The notes under the pieces: model-generated
The model's input: the letters and a program-made list of their open reading frames with translations, nothing else
Told to the model about the DNA's origin: nothing
The model's database searches: none
From: Enterobacter ludwigii
GTDB lineage: Bacteria > Pseudomonadota > Gammaproteobacteria > Enterobacterales > Enterobacteriaceae
DNA: 64,000 bases
NCBI GenBank assembly: GCA_023023105.1
Contig: CP083824.1
Coordinates: forward strand, 3,162,001 to 3,226,000
Direction of reading: 5' to 3'
Made by a program: the position numbers and the translations under genes
Part shown: piece by piece, positions 21,353 through 32,473 of the stretch
Layout: each line of letters starts with the position of its first letter
Numbering within the stretch: the stretch's first letter is position 1

Positions 21353-22357
21353 ATGGATAATTTCCAGAAAGATATTGATGACAGGGCGAATCTAACCCTG
21401 TCGAACCGTTTTGAACTGTTGTTATTCCGGCTGGGCACGTCTCTGAACGAAAACAAATCAGAGCTTTTTGGCATTAACGTTTTCAAGCTGCGTGAAATTG
21501 TGCCGATGCCAGAGTTCACGAAACCCGCCGGGATGAAATCACCGCTGATGGGGATGGTGAATATTCGCGATCAGGTGATTCCGGTGATCGACCTGGCCGC
21601 CGTAGCGGGTTGTAAACCGACAACGGGGCTCAACATCCTGCTGATCACAGAATATGCCCGCAGCGTGCAGGCGTTTGCCGTGGAATCCGTTGAGAACATC
21701 ATGCGCCTCGACTGGAAACAGGTACACGCGGCGGAAACCGCCGTCAGCGGACGTTACATCACCAGTATCGCCTGTCTGGACGAGAAGACTGATACCAACG
21801 AACTGGCGATGGTACTTGATGTTGAGCAGATTCTGTATGACATCACCCCAGCTAACCACGATCTGCACGCCACTAATCTGCAAACCACAAAATTCCATAT
21901 CAAGCCGGGTGCTGTCGCGATTGTCGCGGAAGATTCCAAAGTCGCGCGCTCCATGCTGGAAAAAGGTTTGCAGGCGATGGAGATCCCGGCGCAGCTACAT
22001 ATCACCGGTAAAGATGCGTGGGAAAAAATTGGCGTTCTCGCTGCTCAGGCGCAGGCGGAAGGGGTCCCGATCACTGATAAAATTGCCCTGGTGCTGACCG
22101 ACCTCGAAATGCCGGAGATGGACGGTTTTACGCTGACGCGCAAAATCAAAACCGACCCGGTACTGAAAGATATTCCGGTGGTGATCCACTCGTCGCTTTC
22201 TGGTAACGCCAACGAAGATCATATTCGTAAAGTGAAAGCTGACGGGTATGTGGCGAAATTTGAACTGAACGAGCTGTCGTCGGTGATTGAGGAAGTTCTG
22301 GATCGTTCGATGAAGAAGATTGATGGGCCGTTGATTAGTCGCAAGCAATTGGCTTAA
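21353..22357 (+). CDS. cheV: Chemotaxis coupling protein CheV (CheW domain fused to response-regulator receiver)
   Basis: Couples chemoreceptors to CheA and adapts by phosphorylation of its receiver domain. It has 334 residues. The CheW-like domain spans about residues 15-170 (LFGINVFKLREIV, GMVNIRDQVIPVIDL). The receiver domain spans about 186-325 with D194, the phosphoacceptor D250 (LTDLEMPEMDG) and K302. GAGGG precedes the ATG. The gene is absent from E. coli K-12 but present here in Salmonella. It is far from any flagellar cluster in this window, and a FliA-type promoter lies upstream. Confidence 0.96.
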   Translation: MDNFQKDIDDRANLTLSNRFELLLFRLGTSLNENKSELFGINVFKLREIVPMPEFTKPAGMKSPLMGMVNIRDQVIPVIDLAAVAGCKPTTGLNILLITEYARSVQAFAVESVENIMRLDWKQVHAAETAVSGRYITSIACLDEKTDTNELAMVLDVEQILYDITPANHDLHATNLQTTKFHIKPGAVAIVAEDSKVARSMLEKGLQAMEIPAQLHITGKDAWEKIGVLAAQAQAEGVPITDKIALVLTDLEMPEMDGFTLTRKIKTDPVLKDIPVVIHSSLSGNANEDHIRKVKADGYVAKFELNELSSVIEEVLDRSMKKIDGPLISRKQLA

Positions 22358-22363
22358 AGCATA

Positions 22364-22389
22364 AAAAAACCCGCCGAGGCGGGTTTTTT
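22364..22389. terminator. Bidirectional terminator between cheV and nuoN
   Basis: The stem CCCGCC/GGCGGG is flanked by seven A on the left and six T on the right. It ends both the cheV transcript and the long nuo transcript coming from the other side. Confidence 0.93.
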
Positions 22390-22393
22390 GTTT

Positions 22394-23851
22394 TTACATC
22401 AGCGGCATCGCGTGCTGCACGATATCAATCAGCGGCTGCGGATAGATACCGAAGATCAGCACCAGCAGCGCGGAGATCAGCACCACAATACCACCGGCGC
22501 TGTACTGCCAGTTGGTTGGGGCATCACGGTTGAGTTGCTGAGGTGCACTCAGATACAGACTCACCGCCACACGCAGGTAGTAATACAGACCGATTGCAGA
22601 GCCGATAACCACGCCCGCAGTCAGCCACCACAGGTGCGCCTGCACACCGACGGCCAGCACGTAGAACTTACCGATAAAGCCCAAGGTCATCGGGATACCC
22701 GCCAGAGAGAGCATCATCACTGTCATCACGGCAGAGAGAATCGGACGGTGCCAGAACAGACCACGGTAGGAGAATAGTGAATCCGCATCCGGGCCACGGT
22801 ATGGGCTGGACATCAGGCTCACCACGCCGAACGCGCCGAGGCTGCTGAACAGGTAACCTGCCAGATACACGCCCACGGTTTCCATCGACATCTCGCCGCT
22901 TTGCAGCGCAATCAGTGCCACCAGCAGGTAACCCAGATGGGAGATAGACGAGTAGCCCAGCAGACGTTTGATATTGGTCTGGCTCAGCGCCATCAGGTTA
23001 CCGAAGATGATGGATACGAACGCGATGATGCCGAGCACAACGCGAACCGCTTCGCTATCACCCACCGGGGCGTACAGGAACAGACGCATCACCACACCGA
23101 AGATAGCGATTTTGCTCGCTGTCGCCAGGAAGGTGGAAACCGGTGCCGGAGCACCCTGGTATACGTCTGGCGTCCACAGGTGGAACGGAACCAGAGACAG
23201 TTTGAAGCCGAGGCCAACAATCATCATGCCCAGCCCCGCCAGCAGCAGCGGCTCATGCAGCATGCCGTCGCCGAGGCTCTTGCCGAGCGCAACGAAGGAG
23301 AGGTTACCAGACTGAGCATACACCAGCGCGATACCGAACAGCAGGAAGGACGACGCTGCAGCAGACAGAATGGTGTACTTGATACTCGCTTCCAGTGAAC
23401 GTTTCTGACGGAAGGCGTAACCAATCAGGCCAAACAGCGGCAGAGAGATCAGCTCAATACCGAGGAACAGCGCGGCCAGGTGGTTCGCATTCGCCAGCAG
23501 AATGCCGCCCAGTGCGGCAATCAGTACCAGCAGGTAAAACTCTTCTTTGTTGTCGTTGTAGCCTTCAAGCCACGGATACGCAAAGGTACAGGTTGCCAGG
23601 CTCGCCAGCAGAACCAGACCCGTGTACAGCATGGCATAGCCGTCAACGCGCATCAGCGGGGTGACATCCATCGCGCCCGCCTGGCCAACAAACCAGAGAG
23701 AAACCAACGCAGCGTTCAGACCCAGAACGGACAGGGTCGCATTCAGGAAGTGATTGCGTCGCCACGCAATGGAGAGCATCACAACCACCACCGTCAATCC
23801 GACGATCAGCAGCGGTAGCAGCGCGATCAGTTGTTGTGGAGTTATTGTCAT
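22394..23851 (-). CDS. nuoN: NADH-quinone oxidoreductase subunit N
   Basis: Antiporter-like proton-pumping membrane subunit of complex I, the last gene of the nuo operon. It has 485 residues and about 14 hydrophobic segments. The conserved proton-channel region of the Mrp-antiporter family is visible around [37 protein letters not shown] and [24 protein letters not shown]. It starts 6 bases after the nuoM stop and ends next to a strong terminator. Confidence 0.98.
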   Translation of the reverse strand: MTITPQQLIALLPLLIVGLTVVVVMLSIAWRRNHFLNATLSVLGLNAALVSLWFVGQAGAMDVTPLMRVDGYAMLYTGLVLLASLATCTFAYPWLEGYNDNKEEFYLLVLIAALGGILLANANHLAALFLGIELISLPLFGLIGYAFRQKRSLEASIKYTILSAAASSFLLFGIALVYAQSGNLSFVALGKSLGDGMLHEPLLLAGLGMMIVGLGFKLSLVPFHLWTPDVYQGAPAPVSTFLATASKIAIFGVVMRLFLYAPVGDSEAVRVVLGIIAFVSIIFGNLMALSQTNIKRLLGYSSISHLGYLLVALIALQSGEMSMETVGVYLAGYLFSSLGAFGVVSLMSSPYRGPDADSLFSYRGLFWHRPILSAVMTVMMLSLAGIPMTLGFIGKFYVLAVGVQAHLWWLTAGVVIGSAIGLYYYLRVAVSLYLSAPQQLNRDAPTNWQYSAGGIVVLISALLVLIFGIYPQPLIDIVQHAMPLM

Positions 23852-23857
23852 GGCGAA

Positions 23858-25387
23858 TTACGGCCTTGTAGTAGAAGCAGAATTAACAAACCACTGCTGG
23901 ATATTGCCCATCGCGGAGTGCGAGGTATCCAGAATCGGCTGCGGATAGAAGCCCAACAGCACCAGCAGTACGACCAGCAGCAGGATGATGAACAGCTCAC
24001 GCAGCGACATCCCCGGCAGTTCTTGTGCAGCAATTTCGCTCTTCGCTTTACCGAAGTAGGCACGGTGCAGCATCGCCAGCGAGTAAACGGAAGCGAACAC
24101 CAGACCGAAAGTCGAAACCACGGTAATGACCGGAACCACTTTGAAGCTGCCGAACAGAATCATAAATTCGCCGACGAAGTTACCGGTGCCAGGCATACCC
24201 AGAGTAGCCACCGCGAAGAACATGGACAGCGCTGGCAGCCATTTAATTTTGCTCCACAGACCGCCCATCATACGCATATCGCGAGTGTGCAGACGTTCGT
24301 ACAGCTGACCACACAGGATGAAGAGGCCGGCTGCGGACAGACCGTGCGCAATCATCTGGATCACCGCACCCTGGTACGCGAGCTGGCTGCCGGTGTAGAT
24401 AGCAATCAGTACGAAGCCCATGTGGGAAACGGAGGTGTAAGCAATCAGACGCTTAATGTCGTATTGCGTGAAGGCCATCCAGGCACCGTAGAAGATACCG
24501 ATCACACCCAGCCACATGGCAATCGGTGCGAACTCAGCGGAGGCGTTCGGGAACAGCGGCAGCGCGAAACGCAGCAGACCGTAGGCCGCGGTTTTCAGCA
24601 AGATGCCCGCCAGGTCAACGGAACCCGCCGTTGGTGCCTGGGAGTGCGCGTCTGGCAGCCAGCCGTGCAGCGGAACCACCGGCATTTTCACCGCGAAGGC
24701 GATGAAGAAGCCCAGCATCAGCAGATATTCAACGCCGTGAGACATTGGCGTCTTCAGCAGGTCTTCATAGTTGAATGTCCAGACTCCGGTCGCATCGTGG
24801 TGAACAAACACCAGCGCCAGAATGGCAATCAACATCACCAGACCACTCGCCTGGGTATAGATGAAGAACTTGGTTGCCGCCGTGATACGCGTTTTACCGT
24901 CGGACGCCTTGTGGCCCCACAGCGCGATCAGGAAGTACATCGGCACCAGCATCATCTCCCAGAAGAAGAAGAACAGGAACATGTCGATGGCAAGGAACAC
25001 GCCGATTACGCCGCCCAGGATCCACATCAGGTTCAGGTGGAAGAAGCCCTGGTATTTTTCGATTTCTCGCCAGGAGCAAAGTACCGCCAGAACGCCGAGC
25101 AGACCGGTCAGCACCACCATCAGCAGCGACAGACCGTCAATCGCCAGGTGGATCGTAATGCCGAAACGTGGGATCCACGGCAGGATAAACTCAGACTGCC
25201 ACTGCGGAATACCCGCAGACTGGGTCAGAGAGTAGCCACCCTGCAACCACAGTTGCAGACCAAGCGCGAGCGTCAATCCCATGGTGATCAGCGCAATCCA
25301 GCGCGGCATCTTCACGCCAAAGCGTTCAGTCTGCCAGCACAGGAAGCCGCCGATGAAGGGAATTAATATTAGCCAGGGTAGTAACAT
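23858..25387 (-). CDS. nuoM: NADH-quinone oxidoreductase subunit M
   Basis: Second antiporter-like proton-pumping subunit of complex I. It has 509 residues and 14 membrane helices. The conserved glutamate helix appears in FFFFWEMMLVPMYFLIALWG, and the channel motif in FAVKMPVVPLHGWLPDAHSQAPTAGSV is followed by TQYDIKRLIAYTSVSHMGFV. It is separated from nuoL by 76 bases that contain a hairpin, the longest gap in the distal half of the operon. Confidence 0.98.
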   Translation of the reverse strand: MLLPWLILIPFIGGFLCWQTERFGVKMPRWIALITMGLTLALGLQLWLQGGYSLTQSAGIPQWQSEFILPWIPRFGITIHLAIDGLSLLMVVLTGLLGVLAVLCSWREIEKYQGFFHLNLMWILGGVIGVFLAIDMFLFFFFWEMMLVPMYFLIALWGHKASDGKTRITAATKFFIYTQASGLVMLIAILALVFVHHDATGVWTFNYEDLLKTPMSHGVEYLLMLGFFIAFAVKMPVVPLHGWLPDAHSQAPTAGSVDLAGILLKTAAYGLLRFALPLFPNASAEFAPIAMWLGVIGIFYGAWMAFTQYDIKRLIAYTSVSHMGFVLIAIYTGSQLAYQGAVIQMIAHGLSAAGLFILCGQLYERLHTRDMRMMGGLWSKIKWLPALSMFFAVATLGMPGTGNFVGEFMILFGSFKVVPVITVVSTFGLVFASVYSLAMLHRAYFGKAKSEIAAQELPGMSLRELFIILLLVVLLVLLGFYPQPILDTSHSAMGNIQQWFVNSASTTRP

Positions 25388-25408
25388 GGCGATTTACATT
25401 CCTTTTAA

Positions 25409-25427
25409 AGGCCCCCAGCAGGGGCCT
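25409..25427 (-). terminator. Hairpin in the nuoL-nuoM gap
   Basis: AGGCCCC/GGGGCCT closes a 5-base loop. On the mRNA (minus) strand it is followed by TTAAAAGG, too short a U-run for a full terminator. It may partially reduce readthrough into nuoM and nuoN or protect the upstream mRNA end. Confidence 0.5.
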
Positions 25428-25463
25428 GATTTTCAACGAATTCGAATAAAATTCACTTAACGA

Positions 25464-27305
25464 TCAACGCAACACCATCAGCAGCGCCAGCACGACAACC
25501 GCACCGATGCTCATGGACGCCACATACCAGCGCAGGTAACCGTTCTCGCTGAACAGCAGGCCTTTACCTGCAAAGCGGGAAAGGATCGCCGGGATATTCA
25601 TCATGCTGTTCAGTGGATCGCGTTTCACCAGCCACGCAACACCCAGGAACGGTTTGACGAAAATCATATCGTACAGCCAGTCGAAGCCCCATGCGTTGTA
25701 CCACCAGGTGCCCAGCAGACGGCCAGGCGCACTGTTGGCAACAGACGTCACCAGCGTACGTTTACCCAGCCACAGCCACGCAGCGATCAGGATGCCCGCG
25801 ATAGCGACCACACCGGAGGTGATTTCAAGCGTCAGAACGCGACCGTGCTCAAGCTCGGTGGTGTCCGGGAGTACGCCCTGCAGCGGTGGCACAATCATTG
25901 CGCCAACGAAGGTGGAGAGTACCAGCAGCACAATCAGCGGCAGGTGATGGGTAATCCCCTTCCCTGCGTGAGCGTGAATTTGTTCTTTACCGTGGAATAC
26001 GATGAAAATCATACGGAAGGTATACAGGGAGGTCATGAATGCACCGACCAGACCCGCAACCATCAGATTGATATGACCATTCGCCATGGCACCCGCAAGG
26101 ATTTCGTCCTTACTGAAGAAGCCCGCAGTGATCAGCGGCAGTGCCGCCAGCGCCGCGCCGCCCACCAGGAAGCAGACATATACCAGCGGGATGGACTTAC
26201 GCAGTCCGCCCATCTTGAAGATGTTCTGCTCGTGATGGCAGGCCAGAATCACAGAGCCGGATGACAGGAACAGCAGCGCTTTAAAGAACGCGTGTGTCAT
26301 CAGGTGGAAAATGGCTGCGTCCCACGCCTGAACGCCCAGCGCCAGGAACATGTAACCAATCTGGCTCATGGTGGAGTACGCGAGAACGCGTTTGATGTCG
26401 GTCTGCACCAGCGCGGCAAAGCCTGCCAGCACCAGTGTTACCGCACCAACGATACCCACCAGATGCAGAATTTCCGGGGTCATCAGGAACAGGCCGTGGG
26501 TACGCGCGATCAGGTAAACACCGGCGGTAACCATGGTCGCAGCGTGGATCAGCGCGGAGACAGGAGTTGGACCCGCCATCGCGTCGGCCAGCCATGTTTG
26601 CAACGGCAGCTGTGCGGATTTACCTACAGCACCACCCAGCAGCATCAGCGTTGCCCACCACAGCATGTTGTTGCCTGCAGCGAAGTGCGCCGGCGCCAAT
26701 TCCACCATTTCGCGGAAGTTCAGCGTGCCCAGTTCGTTGTAAAGAATGAACAGCGCGAAAGCGAGGAACACGTCACCCACACGGGTCACGATGAACGCTT
26801 TCATCGCCGCTGCGCCATTCTTCGGATCGGTGTAGTAGAAACCGATCAGCAGGTAAGAACACAGACCCACGCCTTCCCAGCCCAGATACATCAGCAGCAG
26901 GTTATCGGCCAGCACCAGAACCACCATGCTGGCGATAAACAGGTTGGTGTAGGCGAAGAAGCGGGAGTAACCCTCTTCACCGCGCATATACCAGGAGGCG
27001 AACATGTGGATCAGGAAGCCCACGCCGGTCACCACGGAGAGCATGGTCAGCGAGAGACCATCCAACACCAGGTTGAAACCGATGTTGAAATCACCGACCG
27101 ACATCCAGGTCCACAGCGGCACGCTGAAAGGCTGACGTCCGTTGTTGAAGAAGTCGATACCCGCATACGCCGTCACCAGCGCAGCCAGGCCGATAGAGCC
27201 AATGCCTACGGTCGCAGACAGATTCTCAGACCAGCGGCCGCGAGAAAACGCCAGCAGCACGAAGCCAATCAGCGGAAAAATAATGGTTAAGGCAAGCATG
27301 TTCAT
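25464..27305 (-). CDS. nuoL: NADH-quinone oxidoreductase subunit L
   Basis: The distal proton-pumping subunit of complex I. It has 613 residues with 16 predicted helices, including the long C-terminal lateral helix that spans NuoM and NuoN. Antiporter-family motifs are [48 protein letters not shown] and [23 protein letters not shown]. The start overlaps the nuoK stop by four bases. Confidence 0.98.
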   Translation of the reverse strand: MNMLALTIIFPLIGFVLLAFSRGRWSENLSATVGIGSIGLAALVTAYAGIDFFNNGRQPFSVPLWTWMSVGDFNIGFNLVLDGLSLTMLSVVTGVGFLIHMFASWYMRGEEGYSRFFAYTNLFIASMVVLVLADNLLLMYLGWEGVGLCSYLLIGFYYTDPKNGAAAMKAFIVTRVGDVFLAFALFILYNELGTLNFREMVELAPAHFAAGNNMLWWATLMLLGGAVGKSAQLPLQTWLADAMAGPTPVSALIHAATMVTAGVYLIARTHGLFLMTPEILHLVGIVGAVTLVLAGFAALVQTDIKRVLAYSTMSQIGYMFLALGVQAWDAAIFHLMTHAFFKALLFLSSGSVILACHHEQNIFKMGGLRKSIPLVYVCFLVGGAALAALPLITAGFFSKDEILAGAMANGHINLMVAGLVGAFMTSLYTFRMIFIVFHGKEQIHAHAGKGITHHLPLIVLLVLSTFVGAMIVPPLQGVLPDTTELEHGRVLTLEITSGVVAIAGILIAAWLWLGKRTLVTSVANSAPGRLLGTWWYNAWGFDWLYDMIFVKPFLGVAWLVKRDPLNSMMNIPAILSRFAGKGLLFSENGYLRWYVASMSIGAVVVLALLMVLR

Positions 27306-27604
27306 CCACGCAACTCACTTACTGAATCGATGTTCAGGTTCTGGCGGCGACGATGGAGCTGCAGTAACAGCGCCAGGCCAATACTCGCTTCGGCAGCCGC
27401 GAGACTGATGGCGAGAATGTACATCACCTGACCATCGGTCTGGCCCCAGTAGCTTCCGGCGACCACGAAGGCCAGCGCGGAGGCGTTAATCATGATTTCC
27501 AGGCCGATCAGCATAAACAGCAGATTGCGGCGGATAACCAGACCGGTCAAACCCAGAACGAATAAAATCGCAGCGAGGATCAGTCCATGTGTTAAGGGGA
27601 TCAT
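27302..27604 (-). CDS. nuoK: NADH-quinone oxidoreductase subunit K
   Basis: Small membrane subunit of complex I, MrpC-related, with three helices in 100 residues. The two buried glutamates needed for proton transfer lie in [13 protein letters not shown] and in [12 protein letters not shown]. It overlaps nuoJ upstream and nuoL downstream by four bases each, so it is translationally coupled on both sides. Confidence 0.97.
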   Translation of the reverse strand: MIPLTHGLILAAILFVLGLTGLVIRRNLLFMLIGLEIMINASALAFVVAGSYWGQTDGQVMYILAISLAAAEASIGLALLLQLHRRRQNLNIDSVSELRG

Positions 27605-28155
27605 GCGCGCTCCTCCGTTTTTCTTTTCGCGCGGTCGTCAGTGCGGTTGCTCAGCACCTCGCCAGCACGCTCTTCGCGGCCAACGTGGAAGGCAACAACC
27701 AGACCAGCCAGCAGCAGCATCGACGCCAGTTCCACCGCCAGAACGTATGGGCCAAAGAGTGTAATGCCGACCTCTTTCGCGCCGATCGGCGTGCCGTCGA
27801 TGCCCTGATCGTTCACGCCCAGAATGGCGTAAACAATCACCACCAGCATGATGGCCGACAAAATTGCCGGGCCAATCCACACCTGCGGTTTTAACCACTG
27901 ACGTTCCTGCTCAATTTCAGAGCCGCCCAGGTTCAGCATCATCACCACGAACACGAACAGCACCATGATGGCCCCAGCGTAGACGATGATTTCCAGCGCA
28001 CCGGCGAAGTGCGCGCCCAATGCAAAGAACACCCCGGAAATGGCCAGCAGCGAAATGATTAAGTACAGCAGCGCATGCACCGGGTTGGTGTGCGTGATCA
28101 CTCGCAGCGTAGCCAGGATGGCGATAAGGCCACAGATATAAAAAGCGAATTCCAT
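27601..28155 (-). CDS. nuoJ: NADH-quinone oxidoreductase subunit J
   Basis: Membrane subunit of complex I with five helices in 184 residues. The helix 3 region [26 protein letters not shown] contains the pi-bulge segment that links quinone chemistry to proton pumping in the known structures. A charged cytoplasmic tail ends KRKTEERA. It starts 10 bases after the nuoI stop. Confidence 0.97.
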   Translation of the reverse strand: MEFAFYICGLIAILATLRVITHTNPVHALLYLIISLLAISGVFFALGAHFAGALEIIVYAGAIMVLFVFVVMMLNLGGSEIEQERQWLKPQVWIGPAILSAIMLVVIVYAILGVNDQGIDGTPIGAKEVGITLFGPYVLAVELASMLLLAGLVVAFHVGREERAGEVLSNRTDDRAKRKTEERA

Positions 28156-28165
28156 TGCCCTCTCC

Positions 28166-28708
28166 TTACGGTAACAGGCTCTTGACGTCGATAGGCTTAG
28201 CTTCGTTCTCTGCTTCGCCCTTATCTTTGCCGTCGATTGCCATACCCGCCATCCGGTAGAAGTTATATTCCGGGTATTTGCCCGGACCGGAAATCAGCAG
28301 ATCCTCTTTCTCGTACACCAGGTCCTGACGCTTGTACTCACCCAGCTCGAAGTCTGGAGTCAGCTGAATCGCCGTGGTTGGGCACGCTTCTTCACACAGG
28401 CCGCAGAAGATGCAGCGTGAGAAGTTGATGCGGAAGAACTCAGGATACCAGCGGCCGTCTACCGTCTCTGCTTTTTGCAGAGAGATACAGCCGACCGGAC
28501 ACGCTACCGCACACAGGTTACAGGCAACGCAGCGCTCGGAACCGTCCGGATCGCGCGTCAGCACGATACGGCCACGGTAGCGCGGCGGCAGATATACCGG
28601 TTCTTCCGGGTACATCCGGGTTTCGCGTTTCGCAAACGCGTGCAGGCCGATCATCCAGATACTGCGTACCTGGGTACCGAAGCCTACCAGTAATTCTTTT
28701 AAGGTCAT
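28166..28708 (-). CDS. nuoI: NADH-quinone oxidoreductase subunit I (two 4Fe-4S clusters)
   Basis: Carries clusters N6a and N6b in the hydrophilic arm, passing electrons to N2 in NuoB. It has 180 residues. Two ferredoxin motifs are complete: C60, C63, C66, C70 ([11 protein letters not shown]) and C99, C102, C105, C109 ([11 protein letters not shown]), followed by prolines. An N-terminal amphipathic helix ([20 protein letters not shown]) contacts the membrane arm. It begins 13 bases after nuoH. Confidence 0.98.
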   Translation of the reverse strand: MTLKELLVGFGTQVRSIWMIGLHAFAKRETRMYPEEPVYLPPRYRGRIVLTRDPDGSERCVACNLCAVACPVGCISLQKAETVDGRWYPEFFRINFSRCIFCGLCEEACPTTAIQLTPDFELGEYKRQDLVYEKEDLLISGPGKYPEYNFYRMAGMAIDGKDKGEAENEAKPIDVKSLLP

Positions 28709-28721
28709 GGTCTATAGCCCC

Positions 28722-29699
28722 TTATGGCTGCTGCCAGAGAATGACAGCGGCCGTTACCAACAAGTTGACGAGCGTCAGCGGCAGGCACACTTTCCAGCCG
28801 AAGGACATTACCTGGTCATAACGCGGACGAGGTAACGCTGCGCGAATCAAAATGAACATCATCATGAAGAACGCGGTTTTCAGCGCGAACCAGATGAACG
28901 GCGGTAAGAACGGGCCATGCCAGCCACCAAAGAACAGCGTTACCATCAACGCGGAAATGGTGACAATACCGATGTACTCGCCCACGAAGAACAGACCGAA
29001 TTTCATACCGGAATATTCAATGTGGTAACCGTCGGCCAGTTCCTGTTCGGCTTCTGGCTGGTCAAACGGGTGACGGTGACACACCGCCACGCCCGCGATA
29101 GCAAAGGTAATAAAACCAAAGAACTGCGGGATAACGTTCCAGATGTCAGCCTGGTTGTTGACGATGTCGGTCATGTTAAATGAACCGGCCTGCGCCACCA
29201 CGCCCATCAGGGAGAGCCCCAGGAACACTTCGTAGCTCAGCGTCTGCGCGGAAGCACGCATCGCACCCAGCAGGGAGTATTTGTTGTTACTGGACCAGCC
29301 TGCGAACAGCACCGCGTAAACCGCGAGTCCTGCCATCATCAGGAAGAACAGAATGCCGATGTTCAGGTCAGCCACAACCCAGGTCGGGCTGACAGGAACG
29401 ATGGCAAACGCCAGCAGCAGTGAGGTGAAGGCGATCATCGGTGCCAGAGTAAAGATCACGCGGTCAGAGAAGCGCGGGATCCAGTCCTCTTTAAAGAACA
29501 TCTTGATCATGTCCGCAACCAGCTGGAGTGAACCACCCCAGCCCACGCGGTTCGGTCCGTAACGGTTCTGGAACAGACCGAGCAGACGACGTTCACCAAA
29601 GCTCATGAACGCGCCGCAGGTGACCACCACCAGCAGAATAACAATCGCTTTCAGAATGCTCAGCAGGATGTCGATAAGATCCGGCGTTAACCAACTCAT
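28722..29699 (-). CDS. nuoH: NADH-quinone oxidoreductase subunit H
   Basis: Membrane subunit of complex I that forms most of the quinone-access channel. It has 325 residues and eight helices. Typical conserved stretches are [40 protein letters not shown], which carries the E-rich cytoplasmic loop, and [18 protein letters not shown]. It overlaps the nuoG stop by four bases. Confidence 0.98.
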   Translation of the reverse strand: MSWLTPDLIDILLSILKAIVILLVVVTCGAFMSFGERRLLGLFQNRYGPNRVGWGGSLQLVADMIKMFFKEDWIPRFSDRVIFTLAPMIAFTSLLLAFAIVPVSPTWVVADLNIGILFFLMMAGLAVYAVLFAGWSSNNKYSLLGAMRASAQTLSYEVFLGLSLMGVVAQAGSFNMTDIVNNQADIWNVIPQFFGFITFAIAGVAVCHRHPFDQPEAEQELADGYHIEYSGMKFGLFFVGEYIGIVTISALMVTLFFGGWHGPFLPPFIWFALKTAFFMMMFILIRAALPRPRYDQVMSFGWKVCLPLTLVNLLVTAAVILWQQP

Positions 29700-32419
29700 G
29701 CTTTTGCCTCCTGCAGATTATCAAGACGCGCACCCGCCAGTACCGGCGCGATGCCAGGCATACCCATTGGCAGACCCACCTGCCCTGCTGTCAGGCCTTC
29801 AGAGATAATCAGCGGCAGGCTGATTGTCTGACCGTCGTAGCTAAAGGCGATGTTCGCACCCGCATTAACGCCAAGCTTCGCGGCATCCGCCGGGTTGAGC
29901 TTGATGTATGGCTGCGGCATACGTTGCTGGAATACCGGAGAGCGCTGGGACAGCTCGTCGCTACCAAACAGATGGTAGTACGGGGCGATACGCCAGTTCC
30001 CTTCCTGAGCCTGGAAGCTCGCCGGAACAGTCGTGAAGAAATCCAGACCGGTTTCGGAGGCTTCGATCAGACGCACGCCCGGATCGCCGTGACGCAGAGA
30101 ACCGCCCACTTCCGCCTGGAACTTGTTCCATGCCTGCGGGGAGTTCCAGCCCGGTGCCCATGCGAATGGGATCTGTGAACGCGGGGCAGACGGCTGGTTG
30201 TTCCCTTCCATGGAGAAGGCGAACATAGTGTCTTTATCCTGCGGTTGACGCGGTTCGTGCACGCTGATGTTGGCGCGCATTGCGGTACGGCCACTGTAAC
30301 GATGCGGTTCACGCGCCAGTTTCTGGCCACGAATGCGGAAGCTCGCTTCAGGGGCAGCATCTTTAATGCCTGCCAGCTGAGGCAGTTTTTCGACAACCGC
30401 GTCGATAACGTGGTCGAGCTGCGTCCAGTCCACTTCACGGCTCTGCACGGTGCTGTGCAGGGAGTGCAGCCAGCGCCAGCTTTCCAGCATCACGGTGTTG
30501 CTGTCGTAGTACGCCGGGTCATAAACCTGGAAGAAACGCTGGGCGCGACCTTCGTTGTTAATAACCGTACCGTCGCTTTCTGCGAAGCTTGCCGCAGAGA
30601 GGACCAGGTGCGCTTTATCCATAATCGCGGTGCGCTGATGGTCAATCACCATCACCAGCGGCGCTTTGGAGAGCGCGGCGTCAACGCGTGCGGCAGAAGC
30701 ATGGCGATGCAGGTCGTTTTCCAGCACCACAACGGCGTCAGCGGCACCGGATTCCAGTTCGCTCAACGCAGCTTCCAGCGAGCCGCCGCCAATCATACCC
30801 AGACCAATGCTGTTAACCGCACGGGCAACCATGGTCACGCCAACGTCAGCACCGCGGCCTTTCAGGGCTTTGGCAACGTTCGCTGCCGCCTGAATGATCT
30901 CCGCGCTTCCGGCGTTAGTACCAGAAATAATCAGCGGTTTCTTCGCACCCGCCAGGGCCTGAACAATCACGTCAACCTTGTTTTGCAGGTCGCGATCCAG
31001 CTCAACGGCCGGAGAGTTGTTGTCCAACGCGTGTGCAATGGCAAAGCCAAGACGGGCCTGGTCTTCAACCGGCGCGCGGTAGGTCCACGCCGCGATATCA
31101 TCCAGACGGGTGTCATCAATGCTGGTCACAAACAGAGGATGCTTGGCGCGCTGACCGATGTTCAGGATTGCCGCAATCTGCCAGTCAGCCACTTTCTGGG
31201 CTGCTGCCATTTCACGTGCTTTACCTTTCACCGCCTGGCGAACCGCCAGAGCCGCGCGAGCGCCGGTCTGAGTCAGGTCTTCACCCAGCACCAGAACTGC
31301 ATCATAGGATTCGATTTCGCGCAGCGCAGGAGTATGAATACCGCCTTCGCGCAGCACTTTCAGCACCAGTTGCAGACGTTCCTGCTCACCCTGGGCGATA
31401 CCGGTGTAGAAGTTTTCAGCCCCGACCAGTTCACGCAGCGCGAAGTTACTTTCAACGCTGGCACGTGGGGAGCCGATACCGATCACTTTCTTCGACTGAC
31501 GCAGAATATCTGCCGCGCCCTGCATCGCTTGTTCAGCATTCAGGGTGATCAGGTCATCGCCACGACGCTGAACCGGCTGACGCGGACGGTCTTTCAGGTT
31601 CACATAGCCATAGCCGAAACGACCGCGGTCGCACAGGAAGTAGTGGTTAACGGTACCGTTATAACGGTTTTCGATACGACGCAGTTCGCCGTAGCGTTCA
31701 CCCGGGCTGGTGTTACAGCCGAGAGAACACTGCTGGCAGATGCTTGGTGCAAACTGCATGTCCCATTTACGGTTGTAGCGCTCGGAGTGGGTTTTATCGG
31801 TGAATACGCCGGTCGGGCAGATTTCTACCAGGTTACCGGAGAATTCGCTTTCAAGCGTACCGTCTTCCGGACGACCGAAGTAAACGTTGTCATGCGCACC
31901 ATATACGCCCAGATCCTGGCCGTCTGCGTAGTCTTTGTAGTAACGCACGCAGCGGTAGCAGGCGATGCAGCGGTTCATTTCGTGAGAGATGAACGGCCCC
32001 AGGTCCTGGTTACGGTGGGTACGCTTGGTAAAGCGATAGCGACGGAAGCTGTGACCGGTCATGACGGTCATATCCTGAAGGTGGCAGTTACCGCCTTCTT
32101 CACAGACCGGACAGTCGTGCGGGTGGTTGGTCATCAACCATTCCACAACGCTTTCGCGGAACTGTTTAGCTTCTTCGTCATCAATCGAAATAAAGGTGCC
32201 TTCGGTGGCTGGCGTCATACAGGACATCACCAGGCGACCACGCGTGTCTTCCGCGTTTTGATATTGCTTCACCGCACACTGGCGGCAAGCACCGACGCTG
32301 CCCAGCGCCGGATGCCAGCAAAAGTACGGAATATCAAGGCCGAGCGACAGACAAGCCTCCAGCAGGTTGTCCGCCCCGTTGACCTCATATTCTTTGCCGT
32401 CTACATGAATCGTAGCCAT
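29696..32419 (-). CDS. nuoG: NADH-quinone oxidoreductase subunit G
   Basis: The largest subunit of the hydrophilic arm, with clusters N1b, N4, N5 and the off-path N7. The N-terminal 2Fe-2S domain ([18 protein letters not shown]) is followed by the His-ligated cluster region ([19 protein letters not shown]) and two further 4Fe-4S sites ([21 protein letters not shown]). A long molybdopterin-oxidoreductase-like domain without cofactor follows. GGAAG lies 7 bases before the ATG at 32419 ([13 protein letters not shown]). The ATG at 32425 is too close to it. The product has 907 residues. Confidence 0.97.
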   Translation of the reverse strand: MATIHVDGKEYEVNGADNLLEACLSLGLDIPYFCWHPALGSVGACRQCAVKQYQNAEDTRGRLVMSCMTPATEGTFISIDDEEAKQFRESVVEWLMTNHPHDCPVCEEGGNCHLQDMTVMTGHSFRRYRFTKRTHRNQDLGPFISHEMNRCIACYRCVRYYKDYADGQDLGVYGAHDNVYFGRPEDGTLESEFSGNLVEICPTGVFTDKTHSERYNRKWDMQFAPSICQQCSLGCNTSPGERYGELRRIENRYNGTVNHYFLCDRGRFGYGYVNLKDRPRQPVQRRGDDLITLNAEQAMQGAADILRQSKKVIGIGSPRASVESNFALRELVGAENFYTGIAQGEQERLQLVLKVLREGGIHTPALREIESYDAVLVLGEDLTQTGARAALAVRQAVKGKAREMAAAQKVADWQIAAILNIGQRAKHPLFVTSIDDTRLDDIAAWTYRAPVEDQARLGFAIAHALDNNSPAVELDRDLQNKVDVIVQALAGAKKPLIISGTNAGSAEIIQAAANVAKALKGRGADVGVTMVARAVNSIGLGMIGGGSLEAALSELESGAADAVVVLENDLHRHASAARVDAALSKAPLVMVIDHQRTAIMDKAHLVLSAASFAESDGTVINNEGRAQRFFQVYDPAYYDSNTVMLESWRWLHSLHSTVQSREVDWTQLDHVIDAVVEKLPQLAGIKDAAPEASFRIRGQKLAREPHRYSGRTAMRANISVHEPRQPQDKDTMFAFSMEGNNQPSAPRSQIPFAWAPGWNSPQAWNKFQAEVGGSLRHGDPGVRLIEASETGLDFFTTVPASFQAQEGNWRIAPYYHLFGSDELSQRSPVFQQRMPQPYIKLNPADAAKLGVNAGANIAFSYDGQTISLPLIISEGLTAGQVGLPMGMPGIAPVLAGARLDNLQEAKA

Positions 32420-32436
32420 TAGCATGCTTCCAGTTG

Positions 32437-32454
32437 GCTCGGTCGAAACCGAGC
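32437..32454 (-). repeat. Hairpin with UUCG loop in the nuoF-nuoG gap
   Basis: GCTCGGT/ACCGAGC forms a seven-pair stem with the loop TTCG on the mRNA strand, one of the most stable RNA loop types. It sits between the nuoF stop and the nuoG ribosome site in a 54-base gap and may affect mRNA decay or nuoG translation. The role is inferred. Confidence 0.6.
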
Positions 32455-32473
32455 GTTAATCAAAATTCTGTCT

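Noticed and set aside
23831..25366. A 511-codon plus-strand frame opposite nuoM
   Set aside because: Shadow of nuoM. Amino-acid content (very rich in Q, H, R, N) is typical of antisense translation of a membrane protein gene.
30245..32422. A 725-codon open frame on the plus strand opposite nuoG
   Set aside because: It is antisense to a fully conserved nuoG, has no known family or ribosome site, and its length follows from the codon usage of nuoG.
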